A DNA stretch of 29,355 nt. Origin: Reclinomonas americana ATCC 50394 (Eukaryota > Jakobida > Jakobea > Jakobida). Positions 9,867 to 20,342 of the stretch are shown here, piece after piece. How positions within the stretch are numbered: position 1 is the stretch's first letter; each line of letters begins with the position of its first letter. A model generated the notes under the pieces. It saw nothing but the letters and a program-made list of their open reading frames with translations, was not told where the DNA came from and searched no databases. The DNA lies in contig PS015077.1 of assembly GCA_048213135.1 (NCBI GenBank), forward strand, positions 53,223 through 82,577, in the 5' to 3' direction. Both the position numbers and the translations under genes were made by a program.

Positions 9867-11187
9867 ATGATGAGTGCCGCCGAAACCGCTGCCTCCTCCA
9901 AGTCACCCACACGCTCATCGTCCGACGATTCAGAGGTGCGCTGCGGTCTTCCGCATCTCCACATCTCTCTCTCTCTCTTACACACACCTGCACACAGTGG
10001 ATTCACTTCAACGTGGGTGGCGAGTACTTTTGCACCACGCGATCCACTCTGCTTGTGGACGACAGCTCCGCACTCTTCCGCAATCTGGCCGAGCTCGACA
10101 GCGGCGCCTCGGACAGCTGCTCCATCCCGTTTTCGCGCGATGACAAGGGACGCATTCTGTTTGATCGCGGTGCGTGCGTGTACGCTTGCGTGTACATCGC
10201 CACACGGGCACGCTGATGATCGTCGTGCACAGATCCACGCTACTTTGATGTGATCCTGTCGTTTTTGCGCACGGGCGAGGTGCGACTCGACAAGGGCACC
10301 TCCACTCGTGGCCTCCTCCGTGAGGCGCAGTATTTCGGGGTCGAAACAGTGCGTGCTGGTCTTTTGTTTCTGGCGCTCTTGCTTCTGGGGTTGCTCACCA
10401 CGGCTCGGTGTTTTCGCCAGTTGGAGCAAGCGGTGCAGCGCATGCTCGATGCCGACGAGGCTGCCGAGGCGCGACAGGCCACGCTGCCGAATTCGCAGCG
10501 GGAGCCGGAGGTCACTCGCGAGGATGTGATTCGAGTTGCGCTGCGCCTGTTGTGCGGTCGCTGTGTGGCTGTGTGGCTGACTCTCCTGCAGAGCATCATG
10601 AGCACCACGTCGGGCACGCCGCTGCGCTTCCAGGGCATCTGCTTCAACACGCTAGTGCTCAACGATCTGGATCTGTCGGGCATCAACTTTCACCGCGCCA
10701 AGATGCACTCGACGCAGCTGGTGGCGGCCTCGCTGCGCGGCGCCAACATGTCGCACAGCTTGCTCACCAGGTGAGTGTTCACCCAGTCTTCATTTCTCCT
10801 TCTCGTCTCATTCCGTTTGAACAGTGCCAAGCTCACGGGTGCCGATCTGACGGGAGCGTCGCTGTGCCGTGCCGACGCTTGTGCCGCCGACTTTACGGGC
10901 GCCATTATGAAGAATGCCGACTTGTCGTACTGCACGCTGACCAATGCCATTCTGCGCAACGTGGACCTCTCCAACGCCAATCTCTCCTACGCCATCATCC
11001 GCGACGTGGACTTGCGCGATTCGGATCTGCGGGTGCGTGTGCCCCAACCTGCTCACTCACTCATACGCTGTGTACTCACGACGCTCTTTCGCTGTATCAG
11101 GGTGCCAACCTGAAGGGCGCAATTTTCCAGGGTGTGGATCGGCAGGGTGCCACACTGGCCATGGGTGGTGTGATTGGTCTGCGGTGA
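9867..11187 (+). CDS. KCTD9-like protein: BTB/T1 domain plus pentapeptide repeats
   Basis: Predicted 314-residue protein, exons 9867-9935, 9998-10169, 10233-10348, 10421-10534, 10592-10770, 10825-11032, 11101-11187. A short Ser-rich N-terminus is followed by a potassium-channel-tetramerisation-type BTB domain (WIHFNVGGEYFCTTRSTL to LREAQYFGVET, about residues 24-119). Then comes a helical linker (LEQAVQRMLDADEAAEARQ) and a right-handed beta-helix of A(D/N)LXX pentapeptides (from LNDLDLSGINF to RGANLKGAIF, about 175-300). Human KCTD9 has the same BTB-pentapeptide order plus an extra N-terminal domain absent here. KCTD proteins are commonly cullin-3 substrate adaptors, so an E3 ligase adaptor role is likely by family. 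Introns 3 and 4 (72 and 57 nt) are multiples of three without stops. Confidence 0.92.
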
Positions 11188-11268
11188 CACTCGACACTGC
11201 TGTGTCGTGGTGATGGTGTTGTTGTAAATGAAGAATGCTTGTGTACCAAAAAGAATGAGGGCTTCACA
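11188..11268 (+). other. 3' flank of the KCTD9-like gene
   Basis: Noncoding tail with TGTAAATGAAGAATG starting about 35 nt after the stop. No AATAAA is seen. The TGTAAAT string recurs at about 539-570 and may be a polyadenylation signal, as TGTAA is in some algae, but two sites are too few to decide. Confidence 0.3.
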
Positions 11269-11611
11269 NNNNNNNNNNNNNNNNNNNNNNNNNNNNNNNN
11301 NNNNNNNNNNNNNNNNNNNNNNNNNNNNNNNNNNNNNNNNNNNNNNNNNNNNNNNNNNNNNNNNNNNNNNNNNNNNNNNNNNNNNNNNNNNNNNNNNNNN
11401 NNNNNNNNNNNNNNNNNNNNNNNNNNNNNNNNNNNNNNNNNNNNNNNNNNNNNNNNNNNNNNNNNNNNNNNNNNNNNNNNNNNNNNNNNNNNNNNNNNNN
11501 NNNNNNNNNNNNNNNNNNNNNNNNNNNNNNNNNNNNNNNNNNNNNNNNNNNNNNNNNNNNNNNNNNNNNNNNNNNNNNNNNNNNNNNNNNNNNNNNNNNN
11601 NNNNNNNNNNN
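11269..11611. other. assembly gap, 343 N
   Basis: Unknown bases on the left of the short contig 11612-11835. If that contig is flipped, the gap lies between the 3' ends of the KCTD9-like gene and the Pro/Tyr-tailed membrane protein gene. Confidence 0.95.
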
Positions 11612-11766
11612 CGCCGTATGGTGCGCCGCCACCACCGGGCTACTACCCGCCACCGGGAGGCGCCGCGCCGCCACCGTACTATGCTGCGCCTGCGGCCGCA
11701 CCGCAGGGACCACCGCCACCCAAGCCCGCGTACCCGGACGGCGGCAAGAACAATCCGGCCGCGTAA
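11612..11766 (+). CDS. C-terminal Pro/Tyr-rich tail, probably of the minus-strand membrane protein at 11864-12812 (contig inverted)
   Basis: An open frame enters from the gap and ends at TAA 11764-11766. It encodes a tail of PYGAPPPPGYYPPPGG type, ending DGGKNNPAA. The same PYG/PPP/QP composition ends the minus-strand gene at the other side of the 28-N gap (GAPPPYGQPVYGQP). Read as given, this would be an orphan plus-strand tail with almost no room for a gene in front of it. With the 224-bp contig reversed, it becomes the missing C-terminus of the neighbouring gene. The inverted placement is my inference; the tail composition and stop are directly visible. Confidence 0.65.
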
Positions 11767-11835
11767 GCTCTCTCTCTCTCACTCTTTCTCTCTTCCCCCG
11801 CCTCCCTCTCACTTTTATTGTGTCGGGGGAGAAGA

Positions 11836-11863
11836 NNNNNNNNNNNNNNNNNNNNNNNNNNNN
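11836..11863. other. assembly gap, 28 N, in the Pro/Tyr-rich tail region
   Basis: Unknown bases between the coding end of the membrane protein exon and the short contig 11612-11835. The counted length would not keep frame on joining, so the size is approximate. Confidence 0.95.
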
Positions 11864-12812
11864 CCGGCTGGCCATACACTGGCTGTCCGTACGGCGGCGG
11901 CGCACCATACTGCGCCGGTGGCGGGTAGTACGGCTGCTGCGGGGCGGCAGGCGGTGGCGCCGTCACGTAGCCCGTGTTGGCCTGTGGCGAGGTGGCACCG
12001 GCCATTGGCGCCGCCGTGGGCGACCCCGGTGCCGGCGACATCTTGCTGCGACTCGACATGTGAATCACGCCGGCGAGCGCAGAGAAGAGGAAGCCGGCGC
12101 CAATCAAGCCCGCCAGCACGCCCGCAGTGATGGCCTTGCCGTTGCCGGCGCTACCGGTGCTCGGCGTCGGCGTCGGCGTCGGGCTCGATCCACTCCCTGT
12201 TTCTCACACGTGAGATGCGCGGAAAAATGCACACTCATGGGCGAGAGAGTGAGACGCAACACGACACAAACAGGCATCCGTTGGTGTTGCTGCTCGAGTT
12301 GCAAAAGTACGACGCCGAGCATGTGGTGGCGGTGGTGGTTCCGGAGGGCGTGAAGCTCATGGAGCCCGTCACGCTGCCGCCAGAGTACGTCAGCGAGAGA
12401 GTGGTGTTGTAGCCAGAGGGCGTGGTCACCGGCGACAGCGTGGCCTGGAAGCAGCCAGTGTCAATCGGACCGCGGTACTGCAACGAGGAGCACGAGCAGC
12501 TGCACAGAAGACGGAAGTGAGCAACTGCTCTCACGCTCTCTCCCTCATTCAAGATGCGCACCCTGACACAGACGAGCTCGGCGTGACAGTGACCGTGGTG
12601 GAGGTGGCATAGGAGATGGTAAAGGAGGCGTAGCACGAGCGCAGGCACGACAGCGATGTGTTGGAGGTGGCCGAGCCGGAGCACGACAGACTCGACGAGG
12701 TGGCGAGCAGGCCGTTGTTGCCAAAGCACTGCGCGTGCGTCTCCTCAGAGGCGAGCAAGAGCAGCGTCGCCACGAGGGCGATGAGCAGCAGGGGCACTCG
12801 ATGCACGCTCAT
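11864..12812 (-). CDS. type I membrane protein with signal peptide, Cys-rich ectodomain and Pro/Tyr-rich cytoplasmic tail (C-terminus in gap)
   Basis: Exons 12812-12574, 12499-12261 and 12196 into the gap at 11863. The N-terminus is a strong signal peptide (VPLLLIALVATLLLLAS, then AQC). The ectodomain of about 160 residues is rich in Ser/Thr and Cys (SCSG, SCLRSCYA, CSCSS, GCFQ, TTC, YFCNS), with possible N-glycosylation sites (NTS, NTT, NSS). A Thr-Pro-rich stalk (SPTPTPTPS) leads to one transmembrane helix (ITAGVLAGLIGAGFLFSALA) and a tail with repeated PYG and PPP, the kind that can bind WW or SH3 domains. I recognise no family. It is divergent from the claudin-like gene (119 bp between starts). 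The tail probably continues on the contig 11612-11835. Confidence 0.75.
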
Positions 12813-12931
12813 GTATCGTTTGACTGCAGATAGAGAGGAGGCGGACGACGGAGTCGGTGGACAGTAACGCGTTCGGAGCGGCTCTCTCGTCCGTCCGCCT
12901 CTTTGTGTGATTCCCTCTGTGTGAGCGTAGT

Positions 12932-13637
12932 ATGAAGGCAGTGGCGATTGGGTTGCCTGTGGGCGTGCTCACACTGATCTGCGTGCTGCTGGCGGCCATT
13001 GCAGCGGGCCTCCCCTTCTGGATCGTCAGCACGGCCTCGGTATGTGTGTGCGTGTTGTGACGTGGCTGCAGAGGTGTGCTGTTGACTCTGACTGGGCATG
13101 ATGATAAGGGCATCGAGTACCGCGGTGGACTGGTGTACGCCGATGTCTGCAGGTTGCGTGGCACTGGGGAGGGAGAGTCGGAACATTGCCGCCACTGACA
13201 CACACGCACACACGCGCAGCTCGTCATCGTGCGTCACCTCGTCGTACACGCTGAGCAGTGGCGCGGGACTGGTCGGCCTCAAGGTTGCGTCTCTCTGTGT
13301 TTGTCACTCGTCATTGAGATGCGCGCTCACTCCTGCGCAGACACTGATTGTGAACGCGATTGGTCTCATGCTGCTGGCCATCTTTGGCGCGCAAGCCATC
13401 TTCCTGTCGGTGGGCAACCACCCGCGCGGAGTGGCCAAGGTGCCGCGCATCATCTTCTCCGTGGTCGGTTTCATTGGAGTCATTTTTGTCATTGCCGGCA
13501 CCGGCTACCTCGTCAACCAGTACGGCACTGGCTCGCCGTTTGGATGGAGTCACGCGCTGTCGTGGACGTTTGGTGTGGCGTTGCCGTTTGTGCTGGTGCT
13601 GGTGTTTGCAATCACCTCGGTGGCGAGGTTGGAGTGA
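12932..13637 (+). CDS. claudin/PMP22-like tetraspan membrane protein
   Basis: Predicted 170-residue protein, exons 12932-13039, 13109-13152, 13220-13283, 13341-13637. Four hydrophobic segments: about residues 4-32 (LPVGVLTLICVLLAAIAAGL, followed by PFWIV), about 74-96 (LIVNAIGLMLLAIFGAQAIF), about 109-130 (IIFSVVGFIGVIFVIAGTGY) and about 147-167 (TFGVALPFVLVLVFAITSVA). The first extracellular loop has a Trp after helix 1 and a CSSSC cysteine pair, similar in layout to the claudin/PMP22/EMP superfamily, but the W-GLW-C-C signature is not fully met. Function could be adhesion, barrier or channel regulation; nothing here decides. The protein is short and ends directly after helix 4. Two of its three introns start GTTGCG. 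Confidence 0.75.
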
Positions 13638-13677
13638 TCGAACAACTCCCCTTTTATTTGACTAAAACGCACCTTCT

Positions 13678-13975
13678 TTACACGTGTGTGATGAGCTGTG
13701 TGCGTGCGCGGGGGTGTGATCTGCCCATGGGGTGTGCTTGCGGCGCGAGCCAGGTTGCGATGTGGAGCAAAGATGCGCAACGAGTCGATATCGAGATTTT
13801 TCCGATCGTGATGCTGCTCGTGTAGTGTGTCATGGCACTCGGCGATGGCATAGGCGCATTGTAGATTGGGGTCACACCCGCTTGCACTGATGGAATGATG
13901 GCATGGCGGCCTTTGCAACTCACCATATTCGGAAATATTTACGCCATCTCGAACATTGCGGTCGCTAGGAGCCAT
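13678..13975 (-). CDS. possible small protein of 86 residues, unknown family
   Basis: A two-exon model (13975-13924 and 13886-13678) gives 86 residues starting MAPSDRNVRDGVN. The intron would be 37 nt with a GTGAGTTG donor and CATCAG acceptor, the same length as intron 1 of the phosphatase gene. An AATAAA (minus strand, 13658-13653) lies about 20 nt past the stop. Against it: no family match, a second unspliced frame through the same region is also open, and the 3' end overlaps the region just after the claudin-like gene. This 494-bp interval holds no other candidate. Confidence 0.3.
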
Positions 13976-14131
13976 AGCGCACTTCTCCTCCTCCTCCGCC
14001 GCCGCCGCCTCTCCTTTCCTACACACCAATCTGGCGCGCGGGAGGGAGCGGGTGATGTGCGCACCATTTCCGCCACGCATTGGTACTTCTCGCGCTCAGT
14101 CACGCACATTTTCTTCTCTCAGTGAGCACAC

Positions 14132-14864
14132 ATGACGCGCTCGTTGTTGATTGTCACCCTCGCGCTGCTTCTCGCGGCCGTGTTCGCGCACGCTGTTGTC
14201 GTGGACGAGGAGAATGGTGCCTTCTACACACACAAGAGCACTCTTTGCACGCTGTCACTCACTCGCGCACAAATTCAGTGCTCTCGCTGTCACTGCAGGC
14301 GCCCGAGGAACTGGAGGCGCAGCCGGTGGGCGACGCCATCCAGCAAGCCATTGAGTTTGAGCGTGAGGCGTTCCAGAAGTCAGCCGCTCCCTACGCGTTT
14401 CGTCTAACTCTTCCTCTCTCACACACTCTTCTCTCTCTATTGTGCGCGCTCACACTCTCTGACAGCGGCCGCTGCCTCGGCTTTGTGAAGGACGCCTACG
14501 CATCGGCTGGTGTCCACCGCGACTACCTCGACCAGGGCAGCGCCAAGGAAGGCGCGGCCGTGGCCAAGCAAAAGGCCGGCTGGACGCACTACAGTGGCAC
14601 TGATGTGCCCGCCGGAGCCGTGCTCTTCTGGAGCGGATGCAGCTCCAATGGTCACGCCGCGCTCTCTATCGGAGGTGAGCGAGACAGAATCATGAAGAAC
14701 GTCGCAAACAGAAACGCTGACTGATGGGGTGGTGTGCTTGTGAAGGTTCGAACGCGTCGAGCAATGGCGACGGTGTGCACTGGAATGGCAAGTTTGGCAT
14801 TGCAGTGGAGTGGCTCAATGAGCACTGGTGCGGCAGCGCCCCCGATGGATACATCATCCCGTAA
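14132..14864 (+). CDS. secreted NlpC/P60- or CHAP-like cysteine hydrolase
   Basis: Predicted 156-residue secreted protein. Exons 14132-14194 (donor least certain), 14299-14378, 14466-14674, 14746-14864. A signal peptide (SLLIVTLALLLAAVFAHA) precedes a small papain-fold-like domain: GRCLGFVKDAY contains the candidate nucleophile Cys at a helix start, DVPAGAVLFWSG matches the usual G-D/A-hydrophobic-F strand, and NGHAALSIGG contains the candidate catalytic His. The end has GIAVEWLNEHWCG. In bacteria such domains cut peptidoglycan stem peptides or amide bonds; in phagotrophic protists they can be acquired antibacterial lysins. Function is inferred from motifs. Introns show the gene is resident in the nuclear genome rather than contamination. 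Not every NlpC/P60 motif (third polar residue) is identifiable. Confidence 0.7.
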
Positions 14865-14981
14865 AGCAGCGGCAACACGCCTTCCGACAATGAACTAAAC
14901 CGATGTTCCCACACGTCCCGCAGTCCTCAATCCTTGACTACATTCATTCACATTCACAAGAACGCACTCGGCGCTCGGTTG

Positions 14982-16069
14982 ATGTTTCAGCGCCGTGCTG
15001 ATGGCGCGCTTGCGCGTCTCTTGACGTTTACAGTCGTGGCGCTTCTCATTCCAGTGTACCTGGCCGCGGCGATGCAAATGGCCTCGAGTTTCGTGACTGC
15101 ACTCTCGCGCGCGCGCACGCAACTCACCTTCTGACTCGTTTGCAATAGTGGCTGCCACCAGCACGACTGTGGTTCCGCGTGCGTCTGCCTGCCCGTTCAT
15201 GTCGCTGGCGATCGTCAATGGACTGCAGGGTTACACCACGACCAATCCCATGCGCATGGGCCAGTACAATGCGCTCAGCTTCACCAGCACCCCGGCCATC
15301 TCCTTCAACTTGCAGGTGGTGCTCAACATCACGCGGATAGGTGTGGCGCCTGGCCAAGGGTGCGCGCAGGTGTGCACGCAGGGGTACACGGCGGCCTCCA
15401 CTTTCACCTCCGACCCAGTCTCGCAAGCAGTTGCGTTCTTCTTTGGTCTTCGCGCTCTTGCGGGGACCTCTGGCTCACCGCACCCGCTGTGGCAATCAGG
15501 TCTACTGGACGCTTTGCGGTCAGTTGAACACTGCTTGCGGCGCGGTGTTGAACGGCAACGTCATACAGGAGACGCTACAAGTTCGCGTCCAATATCCCTC
15601 GTGTGCTCTCGACGCCACCGTTAACGTGGTCGTGCAGTACGGATGTTGTGTCTCGCACCTCGCACGAGCTGTACTGTGTCATCCCTCTCTTACACACGCT
15701 GTGTTTCAGACTCGACTCGCTTGCGTGCCTCTGCCAATTCCGTGCAGGCGCTGTTTCATGCTGTTGTGGGCATGCCGTTCCGCACCATGACGATTGAGGT
15801 GACGGACGGCTGGGGCAATCTAGTGCTGAGCGACAATGGGCGCGCCGTCACCATTGCACCCAGCAACCCCAGCTTCGCGTTCATCGGTCAGAGCACGGTC
15901 AACACCGTGAACGGGCAGGCCGTGTTGTCGCAACTCATCTTCGTCGGCTACATTGGTCAGCAATCGTCGTCGCAGCCGCTGCAGGCCAGTTTGCTGGTCT
16001 CCTCGAATCCCGTTCTCGTCCCGATCACGCTGGTGGCCACCGTGGCGCCCTCCATTGGCAGTGCGTGAG

Positions 16070-16110
<41 letters not shown>

Positions 16111-19100
16111 NNNNNNNNNNNNNNNNNNNNTCTCTCTCTCGTCATCTCCCATTTTTGACTCGCGCCCCGCAGTCGCCTACTCGGTGGTCCTTTCCGGCTG
16201 GAGCTACGCAGCACAGCTGAACTGTCCGCAGTTGGTGCCGCCGCAAAGCTTCTATTACGTGCCGTGCTCCTCCCTCAATTATCTCGAGTCGGCACAGACG
16301 CTGGTGCGTGCTTCTCGTTGCTTGATTGCTGCTGTTCTGTGTGTCGGTATCAAGGGACCTGAACACTGGCGGCGCGCAGAATGTGACGGTCATTGACGCT
16401 TCGAGCAATCCAGTCAACTTGCCGTGGTGCTCCAACGACATTCAGCAGCAGTCGCAGAGCAACAACGTCCGCGTCACATGCATGTGTGCGTTGCAGCTCC
16501 TGACCCCTCAACTCCCCACACATTCCTTCGTCGCTCACGACACACGCTCTCTCTCTCTCTCTCTCTCTCTCTACCATGCACGTACAGGGCCCATTACGAC
16601 ACTTGTGTTCATCCAGCCGGATGGCACGTGGAATCTGCTCGAAGACGACACCGTGTCGTGGCTCATCACCAACCCCGCCGGTCAAGTGAACCCTGGGAAT
16701 GGTCAACCATTACAACTACGCTTCAACTACGACATTCTCACGCCACTTGTGAGCGATAGACCGCTCTTACTCACCTGGGTGAGTGCGGCGAGAACAGCGT
16801 GCGTGCATGCGTACAGAACACACGATGGCATTGCTCACTGGCATGTGTTTTTTTGCCGCTCGCAGACCACGCTGGTTGCCATGTGTGCCACCGGCAGCGT
16901 CAACTGCCCATCGTTTGGCTACACGTTTGTAACCAAGCCACTCAACATCGGCAGTCTGCAGTGCTACGGCAATGCCATCAACGTTGCCGGTTACTGCCCG
17001 ACCGCCGATCAGTATTTTAGCGTGTTTGCGAATCGTGCGTCGTCTGCCAAATTCGTGTCATTTGCAGACGCTCACCTTTCCATTTGTGCAGATAATGCTT
17101 GTACCACCTACCCGCTGCCCAACCCGCCAGTCAACACCACATCCTACCTCACGCAAGCTGTGGCCCCTGTGTCGTCCACGAATTTCTCGGCGGCGTTGCG
17201 CAGCATTTCGCCTCTGCGGCCAGTGACGCTCATTAACATTTCTGTTGCGCGGTGCTGCAGTGCACGCTCCGCTTTTCCCTCTCCACCACTGATGTATGCG
17301 TCTCCGATTCGCAGGTGAATGGCGACTTGAGCTCGGTTCTCCTTGATCCAGGGCTGAAGACCCAATACAGTGGCGTTTATCCGCAGCATTGGGTGACGTC
17401 GTTCTTTCGTGCTCCTGTGCTCTCACACATACGTACGCACTCACTCGTCACTCGCCTCTTTTGCGCCGTCGTGTTGCAGGCGATTGCAGACAATGCATTT
17501 TACTACCAGTTCAACTTTAAGCTCATCCAAGTTTGGTGTTGTTCCATCGCGGTACCCACACGTATCACTTGTGTGCTTACTTGGTGTTGCAGTTCTTCAC
17601 CTTGTTCCTGGTGCCGTTCGACTACAATGTGGCTCAGATTCAGCTGTCGTTGCCGTTCTGCATCGATACGACGCCAGATTACCGCATCACCAGCATTGCG
17701 TTGGCGCTGTACACGGTGCGTCTTCCTTGCCTTGCTCTCCTATCTCTCTCTCCTGTCTCCTCTCTTTCTGACAAGCGCTGCTCCTCTGCAGGCGTACAAC
17801 ACCACCAAGTTGGCGGCGCCACCGACACTGTGCTTTGGCGACCCCGTCGTACCAAAGGTTATTGGTTCCAACCCCAATCTGCAGTGCTGCGACAATCAGG
17901 GCATCTGCACTCCCAACAAATCCGCAGTTCTGTTTTATATTTCTGTATGTGCCACTCACTCGTATTCACAATGTGTGCTGGCGCCGCAGCAATCGGAGTG
18001 GATCGTGTTGTTGTCACTGATGTTGGTCAGTGCCATTGGCGGTGGTATTTATGTGGCCACGGTGATTTTCCGCGCACTCGGTATCTCGGGATCGTCGTTC
18101 CTAGAGGCAGCGCACCTGAAGGACATGTCGGAAGAGTTGCGTGCCTGCTTCGCCACCGCCGCCGCGCCTCTCGCCGATTGCTGAACTCACTTGGTGGTGC
18201 TCGACAGAGATCTGAAGACACGAAAACGCTGGCTGCTGATCGTCAGCTTGTGCGCACCGAGCATTCTTTACACGTGGGTTTTCATGGCGCCGATTGTGTT
18301 CCAAGAAGATATCACCGCCATGCTGGTGGTGCGTTGTGAGGTTGTGCGATCATGTGCTGCTGTTAGTGGCGCTCACTGCGAGTCACCAGCTATTACTGTG
18401 GCCACTGTCGGTGACACTGTTTTGGCTGGTGGTGGCGTCGTGTCGCTGGCACCGCATCTTCAAGCACGGACAAGTACCGTCGCGGACCCTGGAAGTCTTC
18501 TACCAGATTAGTGCCTTTGTGCTGATTGTCACTGTGATCGCGGCGATCATCTTGTTTTGTCTCTGGTTCATCGTCGGCCTGCTGGTGGCCACCCAGACCG
18601 TGCTGCTGCCGGCGGCGGCGGTGGGCGCGATGGTGAGTGTGACTGACGCAATTGCATGCAATTGAGTGGTGCGATGTCGTGTGCCCACTTGCACCGACCT
18701 CGATCAGGTGTTTGCCATTTACTTTTCGGCCAACAATGCCGGTGTCGCTCTCGATGTGGTTGAAATCAGCCTGCGCCGGGCGACATTTGTCGTGCGCCGC
18801 GGGTACGAGCTCAGCGACGAGGAGGCTGTGGTGCGTGAATGCACTCTTGTGTGCACCAGCCACGTCACCTTCTCCCCATTGTTGATCTCCGTCAACACAG
18901 CGCCTGTACGCCCCGGGAGCACCGATGGATCAGGAGGCTGCAGAAGTCGCCGAACGAGCGTGTGGTCTCACGGGCCAGCGCCTGGAGCGTGCGCTCAGAA
19001 CCATCACCAAGTTCCGATCAGATTACGCACACACACGTCACGTTACGATACTCACTCGCCCTCCCCCTCCCGTTCGTAGATTCGTGCGACATCGCACCCG

Positions 19101-20106
19101 AACCATCCTCGTCTCCGTGCTGTCGACAGCCTTGCTACTCGGCAGCATTCTCGCCTTTGTAGTCGTGGCATTCCTGTATCTCAGCGCCGGCACCAACGCG
19201 TTCTCCACTGTGATCACCACTGGTGCGTGAGAGACAGTTTGGCGAAAGTACGTACTTGCTTCTCGTCACTTATACGTACACGCGGCGTTCTCTTCTAAAT
19301 GCAGGTCTGGTGTTGTTGTCATCTCGCTTATTCGGTGTTGGTGGCGGTGGTGGAGGCGGAGGCATCAGTCTGCCTTCGGGTGGCGGCGGTGGCGGAGGCG
19401 GGGGTAGTAGTGGTAGCGGCGGCGGCGGCGGCGGTGGCGGTGGCACGCTTTCCACTCTTGGTAGTGTACTCGGTCGTGGTAACGGCAGCGGAGGTGGCGG
19501 CGGCGGTGGTGGTGGTGGCGACGACAAGTCGTCCTCCGATCCGCCCGCCAGCTCGCTGGCTGCGCAGTGGCAAAAAATGCGACAGTTGCGTCGACTCTTG
19601 TGCGCATGCAACCTGGCAGTCCTTGCAACTGACGTGCGCGCGCGTACGTGTACAGACTTCGCGAATCCAGGGGAGGCGTTTCTGCACCTCTGCCATCGGC
19701 GGGTCCGGGCGCACAGCAGTCACCCCCGTCGTCACCGTCGAATGGCACGCCGCCGGCCACGCCCCCCGACACCATGTCACTGTTGCGCGGTCAGTCGGTG
19801 CGATCGGCCGCTGGCCTGCCGCAGCCACCGGCGCAACCGGTGCCGCCCACCCCCGCCACATCGCCACTGGGCAGCAATGCGTCGGCAACTGGACAGAACG
19901 TCAGCAACCCACTGTTTGGCCGGCCAGCGTCCAACTCGACGGCCTCGCTGGACGCACGCAGTGACGCCCCGCGGTCGTACCTGTCGGCGGCGCCACCACC
20001 ACCGCAGCCACCACGGTTACCAGCACCGTCGGACCTGGCAAGCGCTGCGTCGGCCGCCAGTGCTGCAGGGCGACAACCGCACGCTTTTGCGCCCAGTCGA
20101 GTGTGA
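14982..20106 (+). CDS. large multi-pass membrane protein (1,227 residues), unknown family
   Basis: A 21-exon model: 14982-15087, 15149-15429, 15500-15644, 15710-16060, 16173-16303, 16380-16485, 16588-16778, 16866-17034, 17092-17222, 17261-17392, 17480-17530, 17593-17715, 17792-17944, 17990-18135, 18208-18325, 18390-18632, 18708-18830, 18901-19010, 19080-19222, 19305-19584, 19656-20106. All phases fit and the sum is 1,228 codons. An N-terminal hydrophobic segment (LLTFTVVALLIPVYLAAA) is a signal or anchor. About 650 residues of Cys-containing, beta-rich, probably extracellular sequence follow. Then come several transmembrane helices (for example WIVLLSLMLVSAIGGGIYVA, RWLLIVSLCAPSILYTWVF, FVLIVTVIAAIILFCLWFIV and ILVSVLSTALLLGSILAFVV). 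The C-terminus is Gly-rich (19330-19530), then Pro/Ser/Ala-rich. The layout suggests a surface receptor or adhesion protein with a disordered cytoplasmic tail. I recognise no domain. Confidence 0.75.
16061..16140. repeat. (TC)n microsatellite with 20-N gap inside an intron
   Basis: A pure TC tract interrupted by 20 N (16111-16130) within intron 4 of the large membrane protein gene. Exons on both sides join in phase on the plus strand, so this gap does not mark a misoriented contig. Confidence 0.95.
16547..16572. repeat. (CT)n microsatellite in an intron
   Basis: Pure CT repeat in intron 6 of the large membrane protein gene, upstream of the acceptor at 16587, where it may act as the polypyrimidine tract. 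Confidence 0.9.
19335..19530 (+). repeat. GGN codon repeats encoding poly-glycine
   Basis: About 200 bp of GGC/GGT/GGA codons in exon 20 of the large membrane protein gene, broken by GISLPSG, SSGSG, TLSTLGSVLGRGNGS and similar spacers. The coding strand is very G-rich, with many GG runs that could form G-quadruplexes in DNA or mRNA. Confidence 0.85.
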
Positions 20107-20342
20107 CATTGTTAATCATGAGAGAGCAGTCAAAGCAATCAATTAAATAAGTTGTGTTTTGTGTACTTATGGAAGCCGTCACCGCCTTTGTCATGTGTCT
20201 TCACTTGACCGTACGTTGATCGGGGAAAGATTCACACACACGAACACGCGAAGGTAATATATATAACACAAACAGCGACTGTGCACACACTTACTCTTGG
20301 GAGGAGAAAACAAAAAACAATAACAATCCTTCGCCAGTTCCA

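Noticed and set aside
9563-10429. 288-codon minus-strand frame antisense to the KCTD9-like gene
   Set aside because: It lies opposite clear BTB exons and has no recognisable domain; a typical GC-rich shadow frame.
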